DNA from: CAYSAQ01 sp964429235
GTDB taxonomy: Bacteria; Margulisbacteria; Riflemargulisbacteria; GWF2-35-9; DYQY01
Assembly (NCBI GenBank): GCA_964429235.1
Contig: CAYSAQ010000010.1
Location: 8,601 to 72,600, forward strand
Direction of reading: 5' to 3'
DNA length: 64,000 nt
Shown here one piece after another: positions 35,286-44,842 of this stretch. Position 1 is the first letter of the stretch. Every line of letters starts with the position of its first letter. The notes beneath the pieces are model-generated. The model worked only from the letters and a program-made list of their open reading frames with translations. It was not told the DNA's origin and made no database searches. Made by a program: the position numbers and the translations under genes.

Positions 35286-36101
35286 ATGATTGATAAAGAA
35301 CTATATAAAAAGTTATTAAAACCACCTGTTGCTCGAGCAGCATACAGTGACCGTACTGCTTGGCTAATGGCAGAACTAGCAAGGATTGCTTATATTGAAT
35401 TTGATTCCGAAGAATTTATTTCAGAAATAGAAAAACTTGAACTTACATTAATTAAAACCTTTGATAAAGGAGATACTCAGGCCTACATAGTAAAAAGAGA
35501 ATCAGAGAAGTTAGCAATACTCTCTTTTCGTGGAACTGAATTAACCTGTAAAGACATATTAGCTGACATGAAATTCAAATTTCGAGATGTTAATGGTGTA
35601 AAAATACATACTGGGTTTTATGATGCTTATATGGAAATTGCAAGTAGCATTAAGGATGAAATTAGCAAACTATCAGAATATAAATTATATATTACAGGAC
35701 ATTCATTAGGCGGTGCATTGGCGTTAGTTGCTACTAAATCGCTAAGCGCTGACAATATTGCTGCTTGTTATACCTATGGGAGCCCAAGAGTTGGAAAAAG
35801 CGAATTTGGGGATAGTATAAAAACACCTATATATAGGATAGTAAATAATTCAGACATAGTACCAAGATTGCCTTTCTTTTTTATTAATGGATATTCTCAT
35901 CATGGAGATATGAGGCACCTTACTATCTGCAACAAGGAATACACTAACCTAAGGTTATTATCTAACCCAGGTGTATTCAAAAGACTTTCAAGACAACTAA
36001 GAACTCTAACTTCTGATTGGAAAGCATTTATAAGCAATCATTCAAAACAAGAATATTGCGACAAGCTTAAACATTACGCTATTAGTAGATTAGATAAGTG
36101 A
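35286..36101 (+). CDS. Class 3 lipase family protein
   Basis: A 271-aa alpha/beta hydrolase on the plus strand, opposite to its neighbours. The nucleophile elbow is ITGHSLGGALALVAT (Ser near residue 140); FRGTE upstream is the oxyanion region, and YTYGSPRVG, NNSDIVPRLP (Asp) and HH near 215 complete the fungal-lipase-like (Lipase_3) triad. No signal peptide, so it is probably cytoplasmic. An AAGGAG ribosome site precedes the ATG. It is bracketed by direct repeats, as if acquired as a cassette; such lipases also serve as effectors in defence systems, but no partner is adjacent. Confidence 0.85.
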   Translation: MIDKELYKKLLKPPVARAAYSDRTAWLMAELARIAYIEFDSEEFISEIEKLELTLIKTFDKGDTQAYIVKRESEKLAILSFRGTELTCKDILADMKFKFRDVNGVKIHTGFYDAYMEIASSIKDEISKLSEYKLYITGHSLGGALALVATKSLSADNIAACYTYGSPRVGKSEFGDSIKTPIYRIVNNSDIVPRLPFFFINGYSHHGDMRHLTICNKEYTNLRLLSNPGVFKRLSRQLRTLTSDWKAFISNHSKQEYCDKLKHYAISRLDK

Positions 36102-36138
36102 TTTAATTGGGGAGCTGAAAGGCGCCTCTATATATATA

Positions 36139-36241
36139 GGATAACGTCAGATATTCAAATATTTAAATTTACTCTTTTTGGCTTTGAAATAAGGCTCCCT
36201 CGCTATGTGGGTCAAGGCGGAGCTTGTGTTTATGGGTAGTT
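36139..36241. repeat. Direct repeat right of the lipase, with 5' scrap of the beta-repeat gene
   Basis: Shares TATAGGATAA, TTTGGCTTTG, AATAAGGCTCCCTCG and a THKHKLRLDP-coding stretch with 35125-35222. The scrap is on the minus strand and has no intact frame. Confidence 0.65.
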
Positions 36242-36246
36242 ATTGT

Positions 36247-36861
36247 TTAATTATAATATGTTTTTATTTTAACATCTATTGGTTTATCAATAGATTCCTT
36301 TTCTTCAATTTTAGGTATACGATCAGAAATTTTCATAGATAACTGCTCTTTGTCAGTCTCATAAGCTCCTTCTCCTTTATTTATTCCCCTCTTTGCAATT
36401 TGATAAGCAATCCATGTGATTTGTGGAGAGTATTGATTCAATTGATTTTTTTGAAAAGAAAAATGTTTTAATTTCTCTGTAAGTAAGGCTTCAGAGTCTC
36501 CTTGCCAGCAATTTATGGTCCTAAATATCCTTACATCATTTAATAATGCATCATAGCTATTTCCAGCGTTTAAATGGGTACTAGCTCTCTCATTTGGATT
36601 TAAAAAAGTAATAATTGCTGAAAGAATTGCCACTATAAAGGAAAAAATAGCTGCAAGTAATGAGAAGTCTTTAATAAAAGTACTACCAGCGCCTACTGAT
36701 AAAATCACCATGGGGATGCCAATAATTAAATGAAAATTTGTCCAAATATGAGCTGCTACAAAGTGACCTTTAGATGAATATAAACAGGCTTCTTCTATTC
36801 GAGAACCTTCTTTTATTATTTCAATAAATGCTTTTGATTCAGCTGCTTCATTTGTTTCCAT
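36247..36861 (-). CDS. SLATT-domain membrane effector
   Basis: A 204-aa protein with two adjacent hydrophobic helices (NFHLIIGIPMVILSVGAGS and LLAAIFSFIVAILSAIITFL, about residues 42-90) followed by the FLNPNERASTHLNAGNSYDAL segment and a soluble tail. This is the SLATT layout, a two-helix module that in CBASS and related systems is predicted to open a pore when a nucleotide signal arrives. The gene is 19 bp downstream of the CD-NTase gene and last in the operon that begins with hsdM. Confidence 0.78.
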   Translation of the reverse strand: METNEAAESKAFIEIIKEGSRIEEACLYSSKGHFVAAHIWTNFHLIIGIPMVILSVGAGSTFIKDFSLLAAIFSFIVAILSAIITFLNPNERASTHLNAGNSYDALLNDVRIFRTINCWQGDSEALLTEKLKHFSFQKNQLNQYSPQITWIAYQIAKRGINKGEGAYETDKEQLSMKISDRIPKIEEKESIDKPIDVKIKTYYN

Positions 36862-36880
36862 GATTCACCTCCAACAATTT

Positions 36881-37762
36881 TTACCCATAAGATGGGAAAT
36901 AGTTTCCAAAAATTTCTTTCCACTTGATAAAAGAATCTCTTGTATAACCTCTACGCTCGTAGTCTTCTGCATTTATAGCAGACTCATAGGCAGATTGTAT
37001 TAACGATACTGCTTTGTTAATTTTATTTTGGGTATTAATATACGATCCAACATCTCCTGCATAACCAGCAGGATCAGGATTTTTATTAGTAATTTTTTCT
37101 CGTGCTTTATCTATAAAAAACCTAAATCCGGAAGGGAAATCTGAAATTGTTACATCTTTCAATATATCTAGTGCTAGAACTTCTAAATGAAAGGACTGAA
37201 AAAACCCGCCTTTGTTTTTATTCCAACTTTTAATCATTTTTATTAAAGGAATGAACTTCCCGTCATGCAAAGAATTTGCTGAGCTAACTAATTCAACATG
37301 TTTTTTAGGATTTGTTGCTATCCATGACTGATGGATTGAATTTGGAATCAGAAAACCACCACCTTCTCGGTAAAAAGAAGGCACTACATCTACTTTGAAA
37401 TCAGTAAATACTATAGTAACTGCTTGTCCGTTTCTGCTAATACTTGGCGTTTTTGTATAAGTCTTCTTTAAAGTTCTCTTTACTAAGTCTAGCAGCCCTG
37501 CTTGGCCATTATTTTGACCATTATATTTGTAAAAGTCAGTAGAGCTTAAAACTATAAACATATCGATATCTGCATCTCCTAGTGGAGCGATCATAGTTTT
37601 TCTTGAATATGATCCTGTTAGAAAAGAATCTAAAACATTCAGTCCACTATCAAGCACTTCTCTAACATTTTTCTGTCTTGTTGAAACAGTCTGTGTCTGC
37701 AATCCGGTAATTTCAAGATTGGTTTTTAATGTATTGAATGCTTGAGTAATCGTTGTTGTCAT
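36881..37762 (-). CDS. CD-NTase (SMODS) second-messenger synthase, CBASS-like
   Basis: A 293-aa nucleotidyltransferase. The catalytic core reads LTGSYSRKTMIAPLGDADID (about residues 46-65), the GSxx(R)xT...DxD signature of oligonucleotide-signal synthases, and the third acidic residue is in FTDFKVDVVPSF near residue 125. The helical C-terminal domain ends ...KEIFGNYFPSYG. With the SLATT gene it forms a minimal two-gene CBASS-like unit with no Cap2/Cap3 or HORMA genes. It starts 8 bp after the hsdR stop and is probably co-transcribed with the restriction operon. Confidence 0.85.
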   Translation of the reverse strand: MTTTITQAFNTLKTNLEITGLQTQTVSTRQKNVREVLDSGLNVLDSFLTGSYSRKTMIAPLGDADIDMFIVLSSTDFYKYNGQNNGQAGLLDLVKRTLKKTYTKTPSISRNGQAVTIVFTDFKVDVVPSFYREGGGFLIPNSIHQSWIATNPKKHVELVSSANSLHDGKFIPLIKMIKSWNKNKGGFFQSFHLEVLALDILKDVTISDFPSGFRFFIDKAREKITNKNPDPAGYAGDVGSYINTQNKINKAVSLIQSAYESAINAEDYERRGYTRDSFIKWKEIFGNYFPSYG

Positions 37763-37770
37763 ATCTAATC

Positions 37771-40700
37771 TTACCCCGCCTTTAATCCCTTATCTAACAA
37801 ATCATAAATAATATGTGCAAAAGATTTCTTAACTCTTTCATCACTAAGTACTTGAGTAGCTAAGTTTTGATGAACATCTAGACTATCAATAACTGCATCA
37901 TTAATAGCATCATTAAAGCTTCCCATCATTGCATGTTCTTTAGTATTATTTTTAACTTGCTCAACAACGGTATTATTTTCCATAACTTTATCCCTAATTG
38001 TTCTTGCATAGTTCAACATATCTTCATCAGTTAACTCTCCTGAAAACATAGCATTCATCACCTCAAGAATTTCAGTTAAGAACTCCTTCTTAGGGTCTCT
38101 AGCTATTCCACCACCAGGACTACCAGGCACTACAGCAATATCACCCTCTAATTTAATATCCTGTGCTTTTTGTTTATTTAGTTTGTAGCGAGTAAGCTCT
38201 ATACTTGAAATATCTATAGGGTCTTTTTCTTCTGTTGTCTTTAAGTTTGGAATTAATCCTTTAACAAATGCCCATAATTTTTCTAGGTCTTCATCCCCAT
38301 AATCTACTATCTGAGATAAAAACTCGTACATTCTAATAAATGTAATTAAATCTTTTTTGAACAACAACAACTCATCTTTATCTTCATTAGCTTCTTTTAA
38401 GTCTCTTTCACAATTAGTTATAGCTTTCTCATCACCACTAACCTTCATTCTTTTCAACTCAACCTGAATTGCTTTAATTCTAGTCAAAACATCTTTGTAT
38501 CGCCCCTTATATCGATCAGCAGCAGGCTTAAGCGCACTACTCATAGATGCTTGTGTGCCTTTAGGACTAAAAAAGGCTTCTGCATAATTTTCAACTTCTG
38601 TATTAGTAAATATCGAACTGTCTTCTATTTTAGTCTGCAAATCATAGATAATATTAGGGTCACTTACATCTTCTAGCTCAGTTGTTTTGTAATAAGGTTC
38701 AAAAGATTCTTTTATCTCTTCTATATCATTAACAAAATCCAAAATAAAAGTCTGATTCTTCCCTGGGTAAATCCTATTCAGCCTTGATAAAGTCTGTACA
38801 CAATCAACACCACCTAACTTCTTATCAACATACATAGCACAGAGTTTAGGTTGGTCGAACCCAGTTTGGAATTTATTCGCAACTAACATTACTTGATAGT
38901 CATCACTATCAAATGCTTTGCGCATGTCTCTACCTTTAAGCGCAGGGTTCATATTATGTTCGGTATATTCCTTGCTTAACCCTTCAATATCGTCCATTAT
39001 CTTTCCTGAGAAAGCTACCATAGCTTCTATATTCTCAAGGTTATTTTCTTTAATATACTTATCAAATGCTAGTTTGTATCTAACTGCTGATTTTCGACTA
39101 GAAGTAACCACCATTGCTTTTGCCTGTCCATCTAGCATTGAGCTAATGTATCTATTAAAGTGGTCAATAATTATCTGAACTTTCTGAGAGATATTATAAG
39201 GGTGAATATTCAGCCATTGAGCTATCTTAGCTTTAGCTCTCTTGGACTCAACTTCTTCGTCACTATTAGGATTACTATGCTCAAGCTTATAGTACATCTT
39301 ATATGTGGTATAGCCCTTAAGAACATCAAGTATAAAGCCTTCGTCTATTGCCTGTCTCATTGTATAAAGGTGAAAAGCCCTTGGTTTATTATCTACAGCT
39401 GGTGGTCTTGTAGCATCTGGCAAAGTCCCAAACATTTCTATAGTCTTAGGCTTTGGAGTAGCCGTAAAAGCATAGAAGCTTAGATTATCATTATTTGCTC
39501 TAGCTTCTAATGAGGCAACAATAACATCTTCTGCTGTTATTTCTTCACCTTCTTCAATCTGTTCAGCTGTTAATACTTCTTTGAGTTTCTTAGCTGTAGA
39601 CCCACTTTGAGATGAATGTGCTTCATCAGCAATAATTGCATATGTATTTTCTTTCAAAGTAGTTCTTTCTTGGATAGCATCAAGGACAAAAGGAAATGTC
39701 TGTATTGTCGTTATAATTATCTTAGCTCCACGCTCTAAAGCATCTGCTAATTGTTCCGACTTAGATTCATTAGTTCCTTCTCTACTGATACCAACAACAA
39801 CACCTTCTTTATGCTCAAAGCTTGAGATAGTTTCCTGAAGCTGATTATCCAAAACAGTTCTATCAGTAATAACGATAACTGAATTAAAAATAACATCACC
39901 TTGATTATTATGCAGAGATGATAGTTGGTGAGCCAACCATGCTATTGAGTTTGACTTACCGCTACCTGCTGAATGCTGAATTAAATAATTTCTTCCTGCC
40001 CCTTTTTTACTATCAGCTAATAGTTCTCTAACTACATCTAACTGTTGGTACCTAGGAAAGATCATTGTTTCGCTCTTATATTTTCTGCCTTTGAAATCTT
40101 CTTTCTCTTTCACTTCAAGATGAATGTATCTAGATAAGATATTCATCAAAGTATCTTTCTGGAAAATATCTTCCCAAAGATATGATGTTGCATATCCTTT
40201 ATCATTTGGGGGGTTCCCAGCACTACCATCTGCTTGTCCTTTATTAAATGGCAAGAAAAACGTCTTTGTCCCTGCTAGTTTTGTTGTCATATATACTTCA
40301 TCTGTACTTACAGCAAAATGAACCAATGCTCTTTTCTTAAACTCAAGAAGAGGTTCTCCTTTAGGTGCTCTATCATACTTATATTGCTTAATAGCGTCTT
40401 GTACATTCTGAGTAAAATCTGTCTTTAGCTCTAAAGTTGCAATTGGTAGTCCATTTAAAAACAAGACTATATCTATGGAGTTCTGCTTGTTTTCTGAATA
40501 ATGCACTTGTCTTACAACTCTTAAAACATTTGCATCATAACGTTCTTGTGTCTCTTGGTTAGGTAATTCTGGTTTAAATTGGCATAACTTAAATTTAGCA
40601 CCAATGTGTTTAAGCTCATTCCTCAGATAATGTAGTGTTCCATATTTATCTAACTCTTTAGCAACATGTTTTAGCAAGACGTCATTAGTCTTTACTCCTT

Positions 40701-40890
40701 CACGTTTTTGCATCTTTTCATAAGCTTCTGGTTGAGTAAGTGTGATATATCCAATAAGGTCATCTGGATAAAGTGCTAATTCTCTATTGTAATGCTCGTC
40801 ATGTCCTTCAGCCCAATCGCCAGTTGATAATAAATATTCTACTATTTCTGCTTCAAATACGTTTTCTTTATGTTTACTATGTATGCTCAT
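37771..40890 (-). CDS. hsdR: Type I restriction enzyme, R subunit
   Basis: A 1039-aa motor nuclease. The N-terminal nuclease domain has the PD-(D/E)XK-like NSIDIVLFLNGLPIATLELK. The SF2 translocase domain has Walker A HSAGSGKSNSIAWLAH near residue 310, ADEAHSSQSG near 420, FTATPKP and the motif VI region QTLSRLNRIYPGK. A helical C-terminal domain binds the methylase. It follows the GIY-YIG gene without a gap and is complete. Confidence 0.95.
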   Translation of the reverse strand: MSIHSKHKENVFEAEIVEYLLSTGDWAEGHDEHYNRELALYPDDLIGYITLTQPEAYEKMQKREGVKTNDVLLKHVAKELDKYGTLHYLRNELKHIGAKFKLCQFKPELPNQETQERYDANVLRVVRQVHYSENKQNSIDIVLFLNGLPIATLELKTDFTQNVQDAIKQYKYDRAPKGEPLLEFKKRALVHFAVSTDEVYMTTKLAGTKTFFLPFNKGQADGSAGNPPNDKGYATSYLWEDIFQKDTLMNILSRYIHLEVKEKEDFKGRKYKSETMIFPRYQQLDVVRELLADSKKGAGRNYLIQHSAGSGKSNSIAWLAHQLSSLHNNQGDVIFNSVIVITDRTVLDNQLQETISSFEHKEGVVVGISREGTNESKSEQLADALERGAKIIITTIQTFPFVLDAIQERTTLKENTYAIIADEAHSSQSGSTAKKLKEVLTAEQIEEGEEITAEDVIVASLEARANNDNLSFYAFTATPKPKTIEMFGTLPDATRPPAVDNKPRAFHLYTMRQAIDEGFILDVLKGYTTYKMYYKLEHSNPNSDEEVESKRAKAKIAQWLNIHPYNISQKVQIIIDHFNRYISSMLDGQAKAMVVTSSRKSAVRYKLAFDKYIKENNLENIEAMVAFSGKIMDDIEGLSKEYTEHNMNPALKGRDMRKAFDSDDYQVMLVANKFQTGFDQPKLCAMYVDKKLGGVDCVQTLSRLNRIYPGKNQTFILDFVNDIEEIKESFEPYYKTTELEDVSDPNIIYDLQTKIEDSSIFTNTEVENYAEAFFSPKGTQASMSSALKPAADRYKGRYKDVLTRIKAIQVELKRMKVSGDEKAITNCERDLKEANEDKDELLLFKKDLITFIRMYEFLSQIVDYGDEDLEKLWAFVKGLIPNLKTTEEKDPIDISSIELTRYKLNKQKAQDIKLEGDIAVVPGSPGGGIARDPKKEFLTEILEVMNAMFSGELTDEDMLNYARTIRDKVMENNTVVEQVKNNTKEHAMMGSFNDAINDAVIDSLDVHQNLATQVLSDERVKKSFAHIIYDLLDKGLKAG

Positions 40891-41508
40891 TTAATCCTCT
40901 TCTCGACTATGGGTTTCCTCATATATATCTTTTAATGTTTTTCCTTCATACACCCAATAAGGTGTAGGCTGAATACTATAATCCAACTCTTTAATCGTTC
41001 TAGTTGCTTTGGTTAAACTCATGATTTCATCATTAAAGGATATCTTACGATCATTAATAACCTTAACCTGAATGGACTCATCTTCAACATATACCAATAT
41101 TGCATCTTCAGGAATACTCATTTCCGAAAAGTTAAGAACAGGTCTTTTTTTCTTGTTAGCAGAGTTTCTCTCAACCTCTGTAATGTTTTTATTTAATTCT
41201 GCTTCAATTCGAGGTGTAACATCATTTGTGCCAATAACCTTTAATATCGCTATTGCTTGCTCAGGCGATATCTCAAAGAATTCTCTTTTTGGATTAACTC
41301 GTGAGGGCTCAAAAGCTATATGCAATGCTTTCTCTACATTACTACAATCTGCTACTTCTACAGCATACTCACACTTAAAAGGAAGTGGTACTCCTGTAGA
41401 ATACAATTGTGACATTCGATATTCAACATCACTTTGAGTAGTTTTACCAATCTTTACCATGCTTGGCATTGCTGGATTAGTTAATACATATACAATTTGG
41501 TTTTCCAT
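40891..41508 (-). CDS. GIY-YIG (T5orf172/MUG113-type) nuclease in the hsd operon
   Basis: A 205-aa protein. Residues 1-90 form a GIY-YIG-like domain: YVLTNPAMPSMVKIGKTTQ, then the family TGVPLPFKCEYAVEV and EKALHIAFEPSRVNPKREFFEI. The C-terminal half is unassigned (a short SYSIQPTPYWVYEGKTL-like end, also seen in restriction-associated proteins). The start shares one base with the hsdS stop, and the stop touches the hsdR start, so it is an integral operon member. A role in restriction is inferred from position. Confidence 0.82.
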   Translation of the reverse strand: MENQIVYVLTNPAMPSMVKIGKTTQSDVEYRMSQLYSTGVPLPFKCEYAVEVADCSNVEKALHIAFEPSRVNPKREFFEISPEQAIAILKVIGTNDVTPRIEAELNKNITEVERNSANKKKRPVLNFSEMSIPEDAILVYVEDESIQVKVINDRKISFNDEIMSLTKATRTIKELDYSIQPTPYWVYEGKTLKDIYEETHSREED

Positions 41509-42863
41509 TATGCTGCCTCCCTAACATCAATCTTACCAGTAACCGCAGCAGATATTAATGCTGTACGTTTTTCTTTTAATAATTCAATAGATTTTTCTGC
41601 TTTAGCAACAAGAGTGTCGATTTTAGTGGTTTTATCTTCTAAATAAATTGCTATCAATTGTTGTTCTTTAAAAGATGGTATTAATACATGTAATCTTTTT
41701 AGCAAGTCTTGCCCCAAAGAAGCTCTTGTAACTAAGTTCATTTCTTTTACAAAAAAACTTTGGCTATAGCCACTTCGGAATTGATATTTTGAGAAACTAG
41801 GAAATAAAGTGGAATTTAATTGCCTAAATCTTATTGTAAAACCAGAAAATGTTGCATCAGGTATGTTTTTCAAACAAGTAGATGCCATGCCAATATCATC
41901 AACAGTTTCAGATGTTCTAGTAAAAAACACATCTCCTCTTTTCACTGAATAAGCTAACCTATCTTCATTAGTAGAATTGGCTAATCCTTTAACTCTTTCT
42001 GGCAAACTATAATTATTATAAATATCTCCATAGTTTATAAAAGGGAGCCCTGAACCAAAATACTCAGCACCTTTACTGATCCCATTTTGAAGCAAGCCTA
42101 AATATCTAAGAGGCACTATTTCCCAATGCTCAGGAATTTCTCCCATCCAGGCAACCCCACTATCTTTCATCGGCACATTTGGATCAAGTCCTTTGGTAAC
42201 TGCATAAGAAATAACAGCTTGTCGTTTCTCTTTCAGTAACTTGATAAGTTTCTCTTGTTTAGAAATAAGGCTGTCAATTTTCCCGGTGTTTTTATCAAGG
42301 AAATCAGCAATCTTTTGTTGTTCTTGCAGGGCAGGAAATGGTATTTGAGATGAAGTATATTCATTTACTTTTAAATTTGGATAAGTTGTAGCAGATACCA
42401 TTTTTTGAATACGTGCACGAGTAAGACTAGACGTAAGTACGTTATAAATATAACTTGCATTTGCTTGTGATTTGGAAGGAATAACTTTCATTAAAAAATT
42501 ACTAAATATAAATGGTGGTGTATTTTTGTTTATTAATCCTGCTTTACCGCTAATTATATTTGTTGCAGAGCCACTTGATTTTACAACCAATATCTCATCA
42601 GTTTTGCAAATATATCGTTTTGATTCTGATTTAGTGAAACTCCGAATAGGCATTTTGGGCACATTAAATTTACCATTGGCATCAATTTGAGCTGTTGTTG
42701 CAACAGGGAATAACAGACCATTTTCTTCAGGATCATTGCCATAACAACCGCAGGTGTCAATTTTTGAAATAGTTTTTAGAGGCACTGTTTCCCAACAGTC
42801 CGGAATATCACCCAACCACTCAACACCACTATCCTTATAGCTTGGATATTTCTTATATTTCAT
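41508..42863 (-). CDS. hsdS: Type I restriction enzyme, specificity subunit
   Basis: A 451-aa DNA-recognition subunit with two target-recognition domains, each opening with the typical KDSGVEWLGDIPDCWETVPL (residues 10-29) and KDSGVAWMGEIPEHWEIVPL, and each followed by a conserved helix (QQKIADFLDKNTGKIDSLI and QQLIAIYLEDKTTKIDTLV). The two half-sites and helices look intact. The start overlaps hsdM by 11 bp. Confidence 0.95.
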   Translation of the reverse strand: MKYKKYPSYKDSGVEWLGDIPDCWETVPLKTISKIDTCGCYGNDPEENGLLFPVATTAQIDANGKFNVPKMPIRSFTKSESKRYICKTDEILVVKSSGSATNIISGKAGLINKNTPPFIFSNFLMKVIPSKSQANASYIYNVLTSSLTRARIQKMVSATTYPNLKVNEYTSSQIPFPALQEQQKIADFLDKNTGKIDSLISKQEKLIKLLKEKRQAVISYAVTKGLDPNVPMKDSGVAWMGEIPEHWEIVPLRYLGLLQNGISKGAEYFGSGLPFINYGDIYNNYSLPERVKGLANSTNEDRLAYSVKRGDVFFTRTSETVDDIGMASTCLKNIPDATFSGFTIRFRQLNSTLFPSFSKYQFRSGYSQSFFVKEMNLVTRASLGQDLLKRLHVLIPSFKEQQLIAIYLEDKTTKIDTLVAKAEKSIELLKEKRTALISAAVTGKIDVREAA

Positions 42864-44805
42864 TTAACAAATCCATTATTTCTTTACTAAGAACATCTAA
42901 TTCTATATCTATTTCTTCTAAAGGTCTTGGTGGAATATACTCATAAAAATGCCTATTAAAAGGCATCTCATATCCAACTATACCAACTTTGCCATCTTTT
43001 GCATCAACTTTCTTTTCATCAATCCATGCTAGTGGAACATGCGGAGTTACTTCTCTTTTAAAATACTCATTAATATTTTCTAATAATGGAATATTTTCAT
43101 AATCTCTAAGGTCTGTATTTGGCTCATAGTTGCCTTTTTTATCTTTACAAATCTCTGCCTCATCATCATGTTCACTTAAATGTTTCTGTAATAGTTTCAG
43201 TTGCGTAGAGGAAAGCTTTACTTTTGCTGTTATTAACTTATTAAACTCATCTCTGCTTGAGATCTTATCTTCACTTATACTTTCTAATGCACTAAGTACG
43301 TTACTGCCAAGTTCTTTCAACTTCTCAAAAGCTTTATCTGCTTTTAGTGCTTCAACTCTATCTTCATCATGTGGATAAAAACTAATTTGCAGAGGTCTTT
43401 CGACTGTTATTCTTCTGTACCCAAAATCGGTAGTTTTAAACTCTTTAGAAGATTTAGACAAGATGAAATCTCCATACATTCTGACTATTTCATTTATCGC
43501 TGTTTCATTAAACTCTTTGCGCTTACTTCCCAGCGACTTTTTCATAGGCTGTCCTTTTTTAGATGCATCAATAAACTGAACCTTATCTTTTCTATTATTA
43601 TCCTTGTGATTAGAAAGCACCCAGATATAAGTAGCTATACTTGCATTAAAAAACATTTCATTCGGCATTGCTATTACTGCTTCTAATAAATCATTCTCTA
43701 AAATGTACCTACGTATTTCGCTTTCACCACTTCCAGCTCCACCTGTAAATAATGGAGATCCATTAAGGATTATACCTATTCTCCCTCCACCCTCATTTAC
43801 TGGTCTCATCTTAGAAATAAGATGTAATAAGAATAACAATGAGCCATCATTTACTCTTGGCAGTCCTGGCCCGAATCTACCATCATAGCCTTTTAGTTTG
43901 TGTTCATCTGTTACAGCTTTTTGTACTTTCTTCCACTCAACCCCAAAAGGTGGATTGGATAACATATAGTCAAATTTCTCATAAGCTAACTGGTCATCAC
44001 TTAAAGTGTTTCCATATTTAATGTTAGTTACATCCTGACCTTTTATCATCATATCTGCTTTACAGATTGCGTAAGATTCTGGATTAAGCTCTTGTCCAAA
44101 AGTAACTAATGTTGCTCCATCATTCAGACCCTGTATGTATTCACTTCCACTAGACAGGAAGCCTCCTGTTCCAGCCGTAGGATCATAAAGTGTTCTTACT
44201 ACTCCTGGCTTGCTAATAACATCATCATCTAAAGCAAATAGTAATGAAGTTGTAAGCCTTACTATATCTCTTGGAGTGAAGTGCTCCCCTGCTGTCTCAT
44301 TAGATTGCTCTGAAAACTTCCTAATAAGCTCTTCAAAGAGAAGCCCCATTTTATGATTTGTAACTGTATCTGGCGTCAAATCGAAACTAGCAAATTTCTC
44401 AATAATTAAATACAACAAGTTACTCTCATCTAACATGTCTATTCTGCTAACAAAATCATATTTCTCAAAGATCTCTCTAGCATTAGCACTAAAACTATTG
44501 ATATAGCTTTCTAGGTTATCCCTAATATTACTAGAATCTGACATTATTTTTGACAGAGTATAACTTGATGTATTAAAAAAACTATTAGCAGATTTTCTTA
44601 CTAGAAATTGGTCTAAGGGAATTCCTAAGTCTTTTCTAGATTCATACTCTTTTAAGACATCTTCTCTTGTTGGCTCTAATACACACTCCAATCTTCTTAA
44701 AAGGATAAATGGCAATATCACTTGAGCATACTGATATTGTCGAAGGTTTCCTCTTAATAAATCTGCTGTACTCCAAATTAGTGCTGAAATTGATGATATG
44801 TTCAT
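42853..44805 (-). CDS. hsdM: Type I restriction enzyme, methylase subunit
   Basis: A 650-aa N6-adenine methyltransferase. The helical N-terminal domain starts with IWSTADLLRGNLRQYQYAQV; the catalytic domain has the SAM motif DPTAGTGGFL near residue 212, the FGQELNPESYAICKADMMIKG segment and the catalytic NPPFGVEW. The C-terminal part (LENINEYFKREVTPHVPLAW) contacts HsdS. First gene of the hsdM-hsdS-GIY-hsdR-CDNTase-SLATT run. Confidence 0.95.
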   Translation of the reverse strand: MNISSISALIWSTADLLRGNLRQYQYAQVILPFILLRRLECVLEPTREDVLKEYESRKDLGIPLDQFLVRKSANSFFNTSSYTLSKIMSDSSNIRDNLESYINSFSANAREIFEKYDFVSRIDMLDESNLLYLIIEKFASFDLTPDTVTNHKMGLLFEELIRKFSEQSNETAGEHFTPRDIVRLTTSLLFALDDDVISKPGVVRTLYDPTAGTGGFLSSGSEYIQGLNDGATLVTFGQELNPESYAICKADMMIKGQDVTNIKYGNTLSDDQLAYEKFDYMLSNPPFGVEWKKVQKAVTDEHKLKGYDGRFGPGLPRVNDGSLLFLLHLISKMRPVNEGGGRIGIILNGSPLFTGGAGSGESEIRRYILENDLLEAVIAMPNEMFFNASIATYIWVLSNHKDNNRKDKVQFIDASKKGQPMKKSLGSKRKEFNETAINEIVRMYGDFILSKSSKEFKTTDFGYRRITVERPLQISFYPHDEDRVEALKADKAFEKLKELGSNVLSALESISEDKISSRDEFNKLITAKVKLSSTQLKLLQKHLSEHDDEAEICKDKKGNYEPNTDLRDYENIPLLENINEYFKREVTPHVPLAWIDEKKVDAKDGKVGIVGYEMPFNRHFYEYIPPRPLEEIDIELDVLSKEIMDLLNEI

Positions 44806-44842
44806 TGGCTTAATCCTTTACTTTGTGTCTTTACCTAATTAA

